From assembly GCA_004554455.1 (NCBI GenBank), contig SFMG01000037.1:1-12472 (forward strand): a DNA stretch of 12,472 nt. The letters run 5' to 3'. The notes under the pieces were generated by a model that was given only the letters and a program-made list of their open reading frames with translations, was not told the DNA's origin and searched no databases. The translations under genes and the position numbers were made by a program. This document shows, in pieces, positions 12,469-12,472 of this stretch; within the stretch, counting starts at the first letter, position 1, and each line of letters opens with the position of its first letter. The DNA is from Bacteroidales bacterium. Its GTDB lineage: Bacteria > Bacteroidota > Bacteroidia > Bacteroidales > UBA932.

Positions 12469-12472
12469 TGAG

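Overview
The window is a compact, gene-dense stretch of a phi29-like double-stranded DNA virus. It encodes a protein-primed family B DNA polymerase and a gp16-type packaging ATPase. It also encodes a phi29-style set of virion proteins: gp7-like scaffold, gp8-like capsid, gp10-like portal, gp11-like lower collar, gp9-like tail knob and a fibre. These assignments come from motifs and remembered family architecture, not from a database search. Overall GC is mid-50s percent. Arg AGG and Ile ATA codons are common, ribosome binding sites are of the GGAGG/GGTGAT type, and both putative promoters carry TTTATAT boxes about 25 bases before sensible transcript starts. None of the 21 ORFs with a visible stop (including a 17-codon leader ORF) uses TAG. 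Together this points, without proving it, to an archaeal host. A methanogen lineage that reads UAG as pyrrolysine would fit, but a GC-rich bacterial host is not excluded.

Layout: two transcription units diverge from a 263-base intergenic region (6212-6474). The leftward unit is the virion operon: scaffold, major capsid, a 59-residue EF-hand miniprotein, portal, a one-TM small protein, lower collar, tail knob, fibre, and a partial gene running off the left edge. The rightward unit starts with seven tightly packed small genes, most overlapping by ATGA and several rich in Cys pairs. A ribbon-helix-helix protein follows, then a 148-residue protein in the position of the phi29 SSB. After a 199-base structured non-coding segment come a putative terminal protein, the DNA polymerase and the packaging ATPase. 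The rightward order SSB?-TP?-polymerase-end is a mirror image of the left end of phi29, but the ATPase, a late structural-side gene in phi29, sits here beside the polymerase.

The most notable part is the RNA-like structure. Three non-coding segments fold strongly on paper. The first is a GC-rich leader with a three-way junction, beginning where the virion transcript should start (6227-6343, minus strand). The second is a five-hairpin element whose first loop pairs over 8 bases with its own 3' tail (8634-8806). The third is a long hairpin after the ATPase at the right edge (12373-12468), the position corresponding to the phi29 packaging RNA. Because gp16-type motors in phi29 need a packaging RNA, these are the candidates for an equivalent or for a new viral ncRNA.

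No tRNA, rRNA, CRISPR array or insertion sequence was seen. No stretch over 300 bases lacks a gene.
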